From an uncultured Spirochaetales bacterium (GTDB taxonomy: Bacteria; Spirochaetota; Spirochaetia; Sphaerochaetales; Sphaerochaetaceae), in assembly GCA_949300325.1 (NCBI GenBank), contig CASGDQ010000049.1, positions 1 to 64,000 on the forward strand: a stretch of DNA of 64,000 nucleotides, given 5' to 3'. A program made the translations under genes and the position numbers. How positions within the stretch are numbered: position 1 is the stretch's first letter; the number at the start of each line of letters is the position of its first letter. Below the pieces are notes generated by a model. That model did no database searches. It worked only from the letters and a program-made list of their open reading frames with translations, and had not been told where the DNA came from. Positions 44,075 through 51,653 of this stretch are shown here, piece by piece.

Positions 44075-45454
44075 ATGAGATACTTATCAGTTGATTTAGG
44101 AGCATCCAACGGCAAGGTGCTTGCCGGAGAGCTTCGCAATGGCAAGCTATGCTATGAAACCGTTTATCGCTTTAAGAACAACATGGTCAGACAGGACGGA
44201 TGTCTATGTTGGAATCTGCCCGAGCTCTTTTCAAACATCCTTGAGGGGCTGAAGAGAGCCGGAAAGGCCGATTATGTCTCCCTTGAGTGCTGGGGTGCTG
44301 ATTTCGTTCTTCTGGATGATGGGGATCAGATCATAACCCCTGCGGTAAGCTATCTTGATGCACGTTCGGACAGGGTCGGCATACCTTATGACAAGAAGGA
44401 CCTTTATTTCAAGACGGGCTGCCATGACCAGAAATGGAATACCGTCAACCAGCTTTTGTCTATCGTTGAGGAGAGCCCGGAGGTCCTTGACAGGGCTGCA
44501 CGGCTGATGTTCATTCCAGATTATCTGAATTATCTGCTTACGGGAGTCAAGGCGACAGAAAAGAGCATTGCATATACTTCCGCCCTCATAGATTATAAGA
44601 CGGGAGAATGGGACTTCCGCTTTATAGATTCGCTAGGGATTCCTGTGCGTCTTTTTTCTGAGATATCCGAACCCGGAAGAGTTCTTGGAATAGTGACCGA
44701 TGCGGTTGCAAGGGAAATAGGGTATACCCCAGCAGTGCTCATGGCCTCTTCCTACGAGGGCTCTGCTTCCATCTACGCTTCCCCCTGCCAGGATGGGCCT
44801 GTTATGCTTTCGCTTGGCGGATTCTCGCGCTTGGCGATGCTGACCGATGATGCGATTGTTTCCGGCATGGGATATGAGGAAAACATCTCCAACTGCCCGA
44901 CGTATGCCGGCTGCAACGTGTTTTTCAAAAGGATACCTGCCTTGATCCTTCTGCAGCGGCTCAAAGATGAGTTCAAGGAAGGCACAAGCTATGATGAGAT
45001 CGAGAACCTTGCAAAGAAGGAGACGGCCTTTTCCGGCCTAATCGATATATTCGATTTGAGATTGATCCAGGGCGGAAAGATCAGCGCAGCAGTAGATACG
45101 CTTCTTTCTGAAGCCGGCCTCGAAGCCTGCAAGAGCTTGGAGGAGACTGCGGCTGTGATTTATTATTCGCTTGCATCCGCCTATGCCTCCCAGATTGCGA
45201 AGATGGAGGCTGTCACCGGAGCAGAAGTCAAGGAAATAAATATCACAGGCGGCGGAAGCAAGGATATGTTCCTCTGTTCTTTGATCGCCATGTATACCAA
45301 GAAGAAAGTTGTAGCCGGTCCGGTGGATGCGGTTGCGCTTGGAAATCTGATCATCTCCATGGCCGCTACGGGAAGCCTTAATCTTTCAGAGCGCCACGAG
45401 CTTCTTCTTTCCTCGTTCTGTTATACGACCTATCGAAGGAGCGAAGGCGTATAG
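44075..45454 (+). CDS. Rhamnulokinase homologue with altered catalytic residues
   Basis: 459 aa FGGY-family protein, colinear with RhaB at 17210-18577 (MRYLSVDLGASNGKVLAGEL; CWGADFVLLD; GGGSKDMFL; VALGN). The catalytic centre differs: RhaB GHDT (D228) is SYEG here, with Glu at 228, and the phosphate loop SSGTW is SLGGF (about 246-250); SYRDART is SYLDARS. It may be a pseudokinase, a sensor, or a kinase with changed chemistry. The start ATG 44075 has AGGGTGG upstream; GTG 44060 is an alternative. A strong terminator follows. Confidence 0.82.
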   Translation: MRYLSVDLGASNGKVLAGELRNGKLCYETVYRFKNNMVRQDGCLCWNLPELFSNILEGLKRAGKADYVSLECWGADFVLLDDGDQIITPAVSYLDARSDRVGIPYDKKDLYFKTGCHDQKWNTVNQLLSIVEESPEVLDRAARLMFIPDYLNYLLTGVKATEKSIAYTSALIDYKTGEWDFRFIDSLGIPVRLFSEISEPGRVLGIVTDAVAREIGYTPAVLMASSYEGSASIYASPCQDGPVMLSLGGFSRLAMLTDDAIVSGMGYEENISNCPTYAGCNVFFKRIPALILLQRLKDEFKEGTSYDEIENLAKKETAFSGLIDIFDLRLIQGGKISAAVDTLLSEAGLEACKSLEETAAVIYYSLASAYASQIAKMEAVTGAEVKEINITGGGSKDMFLCSLIAMYTKKKVVAGPVDAVALGNLIISMAATGSLNLSERHELLLSSFCYTTYRRSEGV

Positions 45455-45472
45455 CAGAAAAACTGTTTGCGA

Positions 45473-45498
45473 ATCCTCCGGCGACGGAGGATTTTTTT
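45473..45498 (+). terminator. Rho-independent terminator
   Basis: ATCCTCCG-GCGA-CGGAGGAT, 8 perfect pairs with a GNRA loop, followed by seven T; ends the 44075 gene. Confidence 0.9.
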
Positions 45499-45545
45499 AT
45501 GCTTTTGAACTTTTTTTCATAATTATATTGACCAATTTGAAAAAA

Positions 45546-45560
45546 TGGGAATAATTCCCA
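45546..45560. promoter_or_regulatory. Candidate Zur operator
   Basis: TGGGAAT-A-ATTCCCA is a perfect inverted repeat 4 bases before the GTG of the Fur-family gene. It overlaps a possible -10 (AATAAT, 45550-45555) with TTGACC 16 bases upstream. Position and symmetry suit autorepression by Zur in zinc-replete cells. Confidence 0.6.
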
Positions 45561-45564
45561 AATT

Positions 45565-45942
45565 GTGAAAAACTATAATACTCAGCAGAAGAATGCTCTT
45601 TTGGATTTTTTAAAGAAACGCAACGGAGCATATGTTTCAATAAATGAAATCAGCGGATGTTTGGATCTGTTGGCAAAAAGCACTCTCTACAGGCTGCTTG
45701 GCAGGTTGGAGGAGGAAGGAGTGCTGGAAAGCGCGATGGTGGGAGGAAACAAATGCTATGCATACCGTCCTGCCGAATGCCATGCTCATCTGCATATGAC
45801 ATGCTCTGTATGCGGAAGGTGCATACATCTGGATGAAAAGGAAAGCTTAAAGCTGAAAGACAGCCTTCTTGATGCTACGGGCTTTGAGCTGGACCTTTTT
45901 TCCTCAGTCCTTTTTGGCGTATGTAAGGAGTGCAGGACATGA
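45565..45942 (+). CDS. zur: Fur-family zinc regulator
   Basis: 125 aa. Winged-helix DNA-binding half (ISGCLDLLAKSTLYRLLGRL at about 29-48) and a dimer/metal half with two CxxC pairs (C80/C83 and C120/C123) for structural zinc and the HAHLH cluster (H73-H77) for sensing. Directly upstream of and overlapping znuA, so a zinc uptake repressor is the best reading. It starts with GTG and has no ribosome site; the predicted promoter would start transcripts almost at the GTG, so a leaderless message is possible. Confidence 0.85.
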   Translation: MKNYNTQQKNALLDFLKKRNGAYVSINEISGCLDLLAKSTLYRLLGRLEEEGVLESAMVGGNKCYAYRPAECHAHLHMTCSVCGRCIHLDEKESLKLKDSLLDATGFELDLFSSVLFGVCKECRT

Positions 45943-46871
45943 AAAGATTGGTTTTGATCCTTTTAGCTTCCATTCTGATCCTTTTTTCCTCCTGCAGCAG
46001 AAAAGAGCTTCTTGATGCCGACGGGCTTGTGATCACTGCTGTGAATTTTCCATGCTATGATGCAGCCCGGGCGATTGCCGGAGATAGGGCGGATATCCGC
46101 ATGCTCCTTCCTGCGGGGGCTGAAAGCCACAGCTATGAGCCGAGTCCTGAGGATATAGTACGGATACTGTCATCCGATCTGTTCATATATACAGGAGGAG
46201 AAAGCGACTATTGGGTTGAAAGCCTTTTGAGGGATCTGGATGGAAAAGTGAAGACATTTTCCCTTATCGAACATGCTCCGATGGTATTTTATGAGAGCGA
46301 GGTCGACTTTCTGCAGCAGGAGGAAGAAGAGCAGGAGGATGGAGTCTTTGATGAGCATGTATGGACATCCCTTTCTAATGAGATCGCCATAATCAAAGCC
46401 TTATGCGAAACCATGTGCGGCCTTGATAAGGATAATGCCTCCTTTTTTGAAGAGAATTGCAATGCCTATGTTGTTAAGCTTGAAGATCTGAAAGACGGGT
46501 TTTCAAGCCTGTTCAGCGAAGTAGGCCATCCTGAGATGGTGGTCGCTGACCGTTTCCCTCTGATCTATTTCGTCAGCGAGTTCGATCTTCCTTATCTTGC
46601 CGCATTTCCCGGCTGTGCCAATGAGAGCGAACCGGGGGCGAAAACCGTTGCTTTCATTATCGATAAGGTGAAGGATGAGAAAATCGGCTGCATTTTCCAT
46701 ATGGAGCTTGCCAATACCATGCTTGCCGAGCTGATAGCAGAAGAAACGGGGGCAAAAGTCTATCAGTTCAACAGCTGCCATAACGTATCCAAGCGGCAAT
46801 TCGATAAGGGGATCACCTATGTCGATTTGATGCAGGAAAACCTTGAGACTTTAAGGGAGGCCTATTTATGA
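45939..46871 (+). CDS. znuA: Zinc ABC transporter substrate-binding lipoprotein
   Basis: 310 aa cluster-A1 metal-binding protein. Lipobox LFSSC (C19). First ligand region AESHSYEPSPEDIV and second DEHVWTSLSNEIAI are present; the C-terminal half has FNSCHNVSKRQFDKGITYVD. The usual His-rich loop is replaced by an acidic run of Glu/Asp (QQEEEEQEDGVFDEH). Overlaps zur by 4 bases and znuC by 4 bases. Zinc is inferred from the Zur linkage; manganese cannot be excluded. Confidence 0.88.
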   Translation: MKRLVLILLASILILFSSCSRKELLDADGLVITAVNFPCYDAARAIAGDRADIRMLLPAGAESHSYEPSPEDIVRILSSDLFIYTGGESDYWVESLLRDLDGKVKTFSLIEHAPMVFYESEVDFLQQEEEEQEDGVFDEHVWTSLSNEIAIIKALCETMCGLDKDNASFFEENCNAYVVKLEDLKDGFSSLFSEVGHPEMVVADRFPLIYFVSEFDLPYLAAFPGCANESEPGAKTVAFIIDKVKDEKIGCIFHMELANTMLAELIAEETGAKVYQFNSCHNVSKRQFDKGITYVDLMQENLETLREAYL

Positions 46872-47578
46872 GCATTCTGATAAAGGGGGATGATCTCAGC
46901 CTCGGCTATGAGGGCAAAAGCGTTGCAGACGGGATTTCCTTTGAAATATCAGAAGGGGATTACCTTTGCATCCTCGGGGAAAACGGCGCCGGCAAAAGCA
47001 CTCTTGTAAAAGCCATTCTCGGCTTGCATGCTCCGCTTTCAGGAACGATTTCTTATGGAGCTGGTTTTTCCAACAGGGAAATAGGGTATTTGGCGCAGCA
47101 GACCATGGTGCAGCAAAGCTTTCCAGCCTCGGTGGAAGAGGTTGTTTTAAGCGGGATGGTGAATCGTCTTGGAAAGAGGTTTTATTATTCCAGGAGCCAG
47201 AAAAATGAAGCCTTTGGCAATCTTAGGAAGATGGGAGTGGAGGATTTGAGGAAAAAGTCCTTCCAGGAGCTTTCCGGCGGGCAGATGCAGAGGGTGCTTC
47301 TTGCACGGGCGTTGTGCGCCGCAGGCAAGGTGCTTCTTCTGGATGAGCCGGTTTCCGGCTTGGATCCGCATACCTCCAGCGGTCTTTATTCGATAGTGGA
47401 CAGGCTCAATAGCGAGGGCATGACAATAATCATGGTCACACATGACATACATCCCGCTTTGAACAGCGCGAGCCATGTACTATATCTTGGCAGAGGTTTT
47501 TTCTTTGGCAGGAAGGATGAATATTTTGCATCCGAGACGGGAAGAAGGTTTTTGAAGGAGGCGGGACATCATGATTGA
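46868..47578 (+). CDS. znuC: Zinc ABC transporter ATPase
   Basis: 236 aa cytosolic ATPase. Walker A GENGAGKST, signature LSGGQMQRVLLARAL, Walker B VLLLDEP, H-loop VTHDIH: all canonical. Overlaps znuA by 4 and znuB by 8 bases. Confidence 0.93.
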   Translation: MSILIKGDDLSLGYEGKSVADGISFEISEGDYLCILGENGAGKSTLVKAILGLHAPLSGTISYGAGFSNREIGYLAQQTMVQQSFPASVEEVVLSGMVNRLGKRFYYSRSQKNEAFGNLRKMGVEDLRKKSFQELSGGQMQRVLLARALCAAGKVLLLDEPVSGLDPHTSSGLYSIVDRLNSEGMTIIMVTHDIHPALNSASHVLYLGRGFFFGRKDEYFASETGRRFLKEAGHHD

Positions 47579-48383
47579 AATGCTTTCCTATCCGTTCATG
47601 CAGAGGGCGTTCGTGGTAGGCCTGCTTGTCTCTGTATGCGCATCCCTTCTAGGGGTGTCTTTAGTGCTCAGACGTTTTTCGATGATTGGCGACGGGCTTT
47701 CCCATGTAGGCTTCGGAGCTCTTTCCATAGCTTCTGTTTTGGGGCTTTCTCCTCTTGGGTTCACTATTCCGATTGTAGTATTTTCTGCCATCCTGCTTTT
47801 AAGGATGAATGGCAGGAAGGGAATATCCAGCGATAGCGCGATTGCATTGATAAGCGCATCTTCCCTGGCTTTGGGAGTGATGATGATATCCTTTGTAAAA
47901 GGAACGAATACGGATATAAACAATTTCCTTTTCGGCTCCCTGCTTGCCGTGGGCAAAAGCGATGCTGTCTTTTCCGTAATACTCTCTTTTGTGGTGATAT
48001 TATGCTACATATTGCTTTACCCGCGTCTTTTTGCAGTCACTTTTGATCCTGTCTTCTCCAGAGCAGGCGGATTGAAAAGCGAAAGGTATACGATGCTCTT
48101 GGCCATTCTTTCTGCTCTTACGATCGTTCTTGGGATGAGGATGCTGGGCTCCCTGCTCATCAGTGCTCTTATAATCTTTCCTCCTCTTACTTCAATGAGG
48201 GTGTTCAAGACATATAAGGCAGTGACTTTTTCAAGTGCTCTGACAGCTGCGCTTTCTTTTATTATCGGAATAAGCATCTCGTTTTTCGAAGGAACTCCCG
48301 TAGGGGCTTCCATAGTCATGGTGAATCTTGGCTTTTTCCTTCTCTTCTCACTTGCAGGATTCGTTTTGAAGAGGAACCGTTAA
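47571..48383 (+). CDS. znuB: Zinc ABC transporter permease
   Basis: 270 aa inner-membrane protein of the ABC-3 family with about eight hydrophobic segments; FMQRAFVVGLLVSVCASLLG, RRFSMIGDGLSHVGFGALSI and FPPLTSMRVFKTYKAVTFSS are family blocks. Last gene of zur-znuABC; ends overlapping the convergent yaaA by 4 bases. Confidence 0.92.
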   Translation: MIEMLSYPFMQRAFVVGLLVSVCASLLGVSLVLRRFSMIGDGLSHVGFGALSIASVLGLSPLGFTIPIVVFSAILLLRMNGRKGISSDSAIALISASSLALGVMMISFVKGTNTDINNFLFGSLLAVGKSDAVFSVILSFVVILCYILLYPRLFAVTFDPVFSRAGGLKSERYTMLLAILSALTIVLGMRMLGSLLISALIIFPPLTSMRVFKTYKAVTFSSALTAALSFIIGISISFFEGTPVGASIVMVNLGFFLLFSLAGFVLKRNR

Positions 48384-49129
48384 AGAGCATCCTTCTTGAT
48401 GAACACTATTTCTCTCTCCCTCTTTGCCCCATCTTCCAGGACAAAGCCGGGAGGAAGGAATTCCTTCACCCTCTCAACATCCGTAATCCTGTTTGAAGCG
48501 ATGAACCTTACAAGCATGCCTCTGAGCATTTTCACATGCACGCCCTTTTCAATCAGGCCGTTTCTTCCTTTTTCGTAGAATGATACCTTTATGACCTCTA
48601 TATCCTTTTTTAGGTGTGGAATCACTATCTTGGCATATTCGTCGCTGGCAAGGTTGAGAATCGGGCCGCAATCAAGTTTTTGGGCAACGCGGCCGGCCCA
48701 GTATTCATAAAGATCTGCATATTGGGCGAACTTGATCCTGCTTTTCATTTCCAGCCTGTATGGAAGAATCCCGTCCAGCGGGCGAAGTACGCCGTAAAGG
48801 GCTGATAGTATGAGCAGATGCTCCTGTAAAAACGAGTACTCCTCATCTGAAAAGACATCGCTTGCCATATAGCTGAATTGTATGCCCTTGAAAAGAGGCA
48901 ATGCGGCATAGCATAGGCCATTATCAAAGTCGATGTTCCTGTATAAAAGAAAACTTTCATCAAGAAGTCTTCCTCTTATATCCAGCACCCTTCCTAGCTC
49001 ATCTTTATCCAAGGAGGAAAGGAATTCTGCCAGTCTTCTTGCCTCGCTTTCAAAGATGGGCCTGCTCTGCGCACCGATATGTATCTCTTCATTCTTCATC
49101 TGCTTTGCAGGGGAGATGAGTATTTTCAT
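48380..49129 (-). CDS. yaaA: Peroxide-stress protein YaaA
   Basis: 249 aa DUF328/UPF0246 protein (E. coli 258). Signature stretches MKILISPAKQMK, GIQFSYMASDVFSDEEYSFL and LSALYGVLRPLDGILPYRLE with EMKSRI are present. E. coli YaaA lowers free iron and protects DNA during peroxide stress. It is convergent with the zinc operon and alone on its strand. Confidence 0.92.
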   Translation of the reverse strand: MKILISPAKQMKNEEIHIGAQSRPIFESEARRLAEFLSSLDKDELGRVLDIRGRLLDESFLLYRNIDFDNGLCYAALPLFKGIQFSYMASDVFSDEEYSFLQEHLLILSALYGVLRPLDGILPYRLEMKSRIKFAQYADLYEYWAGRVAQKLDCGPILNLASDEYAKIVIPHLKKDIEVIKVSFYEKGRNGLIEKGVHVKMLRGMLVRFIASNRITDVERVKEFLPPGFVLEDGAKREREIVFIKKDAL

Positions 49130-49196
49130 TTCTCCAGTTTACCATCTTGAGGCATTTCTGTCCCTTTTCTGTTGAAAACTGTGGAGAATTTGAAAA

Positions 49197-49252
49197 AACA
49201 TAATGCTTTGAAAGAAATTATGTTATTAACAAGTCCTAAGAAAATGTATAAT
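49197..49252 (+). promoter_or_regulatory. Promoter with upstream inverted repeat
   Basis: TATAAT at 49247-49252 with TTAACA at 49226-49231 (spacer 15), preceded by AACATAAT (49197-49204) / ATTATGTT (49217-49224), a perfect 8-base inverted repeat that could be an operator. AGGAGG follows directly, so the leader is very short. Confidence 0.4.
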
Positions 49253-49268
49253 GTTTTCAGGAGGCTGC

Positions 49269-49943
49269 ATGAAACTTTTTCTTGATACTGCCGATGTAAA
49301 TTTCATACGTTCAACCTATTCCATGGTCAATGCCGACGGGGTGATAACGAACCCGAGCCTGATAAGCAGAAGCCAGTCGAAATACGGGTCTGCCGTGCTT
49401 GATCTGAAAGTGATCGGAAAATTCATAAACGAGCATGGCGGAGAGCTGCATGTGCAGACCGTTGGCAAGAGCTATGAGGATATAACTAAGGATGCCTCCT
49501 TCATCTTGGAGGAATTCGGCAATGAGACGGTAGTCAGGATTCCTGTCAGCCGCGATGGCCTGGCCGCGATGTCCTCGTTATCCCAGGAGGGCGTAAAAGT
49601 CGCAGGCACTTCCATATATACCTTCTCACAGGCCCTTTTGGCTGTGAAGGCGGGAGCCTCGCAATTGACCGTTTACGCGGGAAGAATGGAAGAGAACGGC
49701 CTTGATTTTGAGGCTTTGGTGGAGCTTTTGAAAAAATCGGTCCCTGAGATCTTCGTGCTTGTTGCAAGCATCCGCTCGATGAGCATGGCGGAAAAAGCGG
49801 CCAAGGCAGGTGCCGACGGAATTGCCTATAAGCCTGAGCTTCTTTTCTCGGAAGTGGGATCGCTTTTGGTGAGCAAGACGATGGATGGTTTTGCAGAAAG
49901 CTGGAAAAATACCTATGAGATTGGAAAATTTGAAAAAATTTAA
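49269..49943 (+). CDS. Transaldolase/fructose-6-phosphate aldolase homologue lacking the Schiff-base lysine
   Basis: 224 aa, the size of FSA/TalC-type small transaldolases. Start at ATG 49269 after AGGAGG. Fold and phosphate-site blocks are clear: MKLFLDTADVNFIRSTY, VITNPSLISRS, TSIYTFSQALLAVKAGA, YAGRMEENG. The catalytic Lys of the family (VVKxP; K85 in E. coli FSA) is Arg here (VVRIPVS, R90), so normal Schiff-base chemistry is doubtful unless another Lys substitutes. It is followed 26 bases later by manA. Confidence 0.85.
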   Translation: MKLFLDTADVNFIRSTYSMVNADGVITNPSLISRSQSKYGSAVLDLKVIGKFINEHGGELHVQTVGKSYEDITKDASFILEEFGNETVVRIPVSRDGLAAMSSLSQEGVKVAGTSIYTFSQALLAVKAGASQLTVYAGRMEENGLDFEALVELLKKSVPEIFVLVASIRSMSMAEKAAKAGADGIAYKPELLFSEVGSLLVSKTMDGFAESWKNTYEIGKFEKI

Positions 49944-49969
49944 TTATATTTGCTTAGAGGAAGGTTGAA

Positions 49970-51133
49970 ATGGATATTCATAAGATAACAGGAGTGATCA
50001 AGGACTACCCTTGGGGGAACGATTATTTCATTCCAAAACTTTTGGGGATCCCCTCTAACGGACCGATGGGCGAGTATTGGATGGGCGCCCATCCATCGGG
50101 AGATGCCGAAATCGAAGGTATTGTCAGGCTTTCACGGGTCATAGAGGAGGAGGCTGATAAATATATAGGGCCATGCGCCAAGGAGAAATTCGGCTCTAAG
50201 CTTCCATTCCTGTTCAAGGTTCTCGCCATAAACAATCCTCTTTCCCTTCAATGCCACCCAAACAAGAGGCAGGCGGAGGAGGGCTGGCTCAAGGAAGAGG
50301 AGGCAAGAAAGAAAGGAGTGGCGTGCAATTACCAGGATGATAATGAGAAGGCAGAGGTAATTGAAGCTATAACCCCCATTACTGCGATGTGCGGATTTCT
50401 TCCTTTGGAGAGGATCAATGAGAATTTTAATTCCTTCATCCCCAAATCTTGCAAGAAGTTCGATCTGCTTAAGGGCAGCATAAAAGATATGTTCTTGGCC
50501 CTTTACCGCCTGGGGGAGGACCAGAGGACTGAAGTGCTTTGGGAATATAAAACCAATCTGATCCAAAAGGAAGATAAGGTGAAGGATGGGGATTTTCTTA
50601 CATATAAAGGTGTTGCCATGGAGGCGTTGGACGAGTATCCGGGAGATATAGGGGCTCTGGCTCCGATATTCATGAATATCGTTCATCTGAATCCCGGCGA
50701 AGCCCTGTACCTGGAGCCTGATACCTTGCATGCATATGTCTATGGCAATGGAGTGGAGCTTATGAGCGCTTCTGATAATGTATTGCGGGGCGGGCTTACC
50801 CATAAGAAGATAGATCTTGCCGAGCTTTCTTCCATAATGAGTTTTGAGCCGTCCATTCCTTCAAAGACGAAAATGGAGAAAGATGCTTATGGCAGAATCA
50901 GGGCGGTCACCCCTTCATCAGCTTTTTCGCTTCTTACCTGCAACAAGGGCTTTTACAGCATCGATAAACCGGAAACGGCCATACTGCTGTCCGTAGAGGG
51001 GGATGTGACGGTAAATCAAGGCAAGGAGAAGCTGTTGCTCAAAAAGGGACAGGCTTGTTTTATTCCGTATTGTGCAGCTCCTTATTCCATCGATGTGCCC
51101 GCATTGGCTTTCATGGCAAAAATTCCGGATTGA
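49970..51133 (+). CDS. manA: Mannose-6-phosphate isomerase, type I
   Basis: 387 aa (E. coli 391). Zinc enzyme interconverting mannose 6-phosphate and fructose 6-phosphate. The opening ITGVIKDYPWGNDYFIPKLL, the zinc motif QCHPNKRQAEEG and EPDTLHAYVYGNGVELMSAS with LRGGLTHKKID are intact. Ribosome site AGGAAGG. Co-directional with the transaldolase homologue. Confidence 0.93.
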   Translation: MDIHKITGVIKDYPWGNDYFIPKLLGIPSNGPMGEYWMGAHPSGDAEIEGIVRLSRVIEEEADKYIGPCAKEKFGSKLPFLFKVLAINNPLSLQCHPNKRQAEEGWLKEEEARKKGVACNYQDDNEKAEVIEAITPITAMCGFLPLERINENFNSFIPKSCKKFDLLKGSIKDMFLALYRLGEDQRTEVLWEYKTNLIQKEDKVKDGDFLTYKGVAMEALDEYPGDIGALAPIFMNIVHLNPGEALYLEPDTLHAYVYGNGVELMSASDNVLRGGLTHKKIDLAELSSIMSFEPSIPSKTKMEKDAYGRIRAVTPSSAFSLLTCNKGFYSIDKPETAILLSVEGDVTVNQGKEKLLLKKGQACFIPYCAAPYSIDVPALAFMAKIPD

Positions 51134-51146
51134 GTAAATTGAACGT

Positions 51147-51173
51147 GGCTTTTCCGTTTTATTCGGAAAAGCC
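51147..51173 (+). other. Hairpin after manA
   Basis: GGCTTTTCCG / CGGAAAAGCC, 10 pairs with a 7-base loop, no T-run. Likely 3' end processing or stabilising structure of the manA message. Confidence 0.55.
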
Positions 51174-51189
51174 GAATAGTCATCTGCTA

Positions 51190-51230
51190 TTGACCAGATT
51201 CCTATCAATCGTTACTTTGTAAAGTGGTTA
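51190..51230 (+). promoter_or_regulatory. Promoter and candidate MarR operator
   Basis: TTGACC, 17-base spacer and TACTTT, with ACTTT-GT-AAAGT (51214-51225) overlapping the -10. This arrangement suits autorepression by the MarR protein encoded at 51237. Confidence 0.4.
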
Positions 51231-51236
51231 ACATAT

Positions 51237-51653
51237 ATGAAAGAGCATATTGGTTGGAACCTTCGTAATCTTGATCAGCTTTTTGAGCGGACCATGGAGG
51301 AAAAGCTTGGCTATCCTGTTGCTCAGCTGAGAATTTTGGGGTTCGTCGCTGGACGGGGCGATGAAATCACATACCAAAAGGATATAGAGAGGATGTTCTT
51401 GATTTCCCGTGCTGCCGTTTCTACGACGATAGACAAGATGGAGAAGTCAGGATTGTTGAAACGATGTCTTTCTGAACGTGACAGAAGACAAAAATATGTT
51501 AAGGTGACGGAAAAAGGTCTCCAAGTCGCCGAACTTTGTTATAAAAACCTTATGGATATGGAAGACAGCCTTGTCGAGTATCTTGGAAAGGAGGATGTGG
51601 CCTCGTTCCTTGATATCTGTTCCAGGATAAGGGAAAGGCTGGAGGAGTTCTGA
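51237..51653 (+). CDS. MarR-family regulator
   Basis: 138 aa winged-helix repressor. Recognition region DIERMFLISRAAVSTTIDKM and wing LLKRCLSERDRRQKYVKVTE are typical. Its TGA overlaps the ATG of the first ABC exporter gene by one base, so it heads that operon and probably controls it in response to an exported compound. Confidence 0.88.
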   Translation: MKEHIGWNLRNLDQLFERTMEEKLGYPVAQLRILGFVAGRGDEITYQKDIERMFLISRAAVSTTIDKMEKSGLLKRCLSERDRRQKYVKVTEKGLQVAELCYKNLMDMEDSLVEYLGKEDVASFLDICSRIRERLEEF

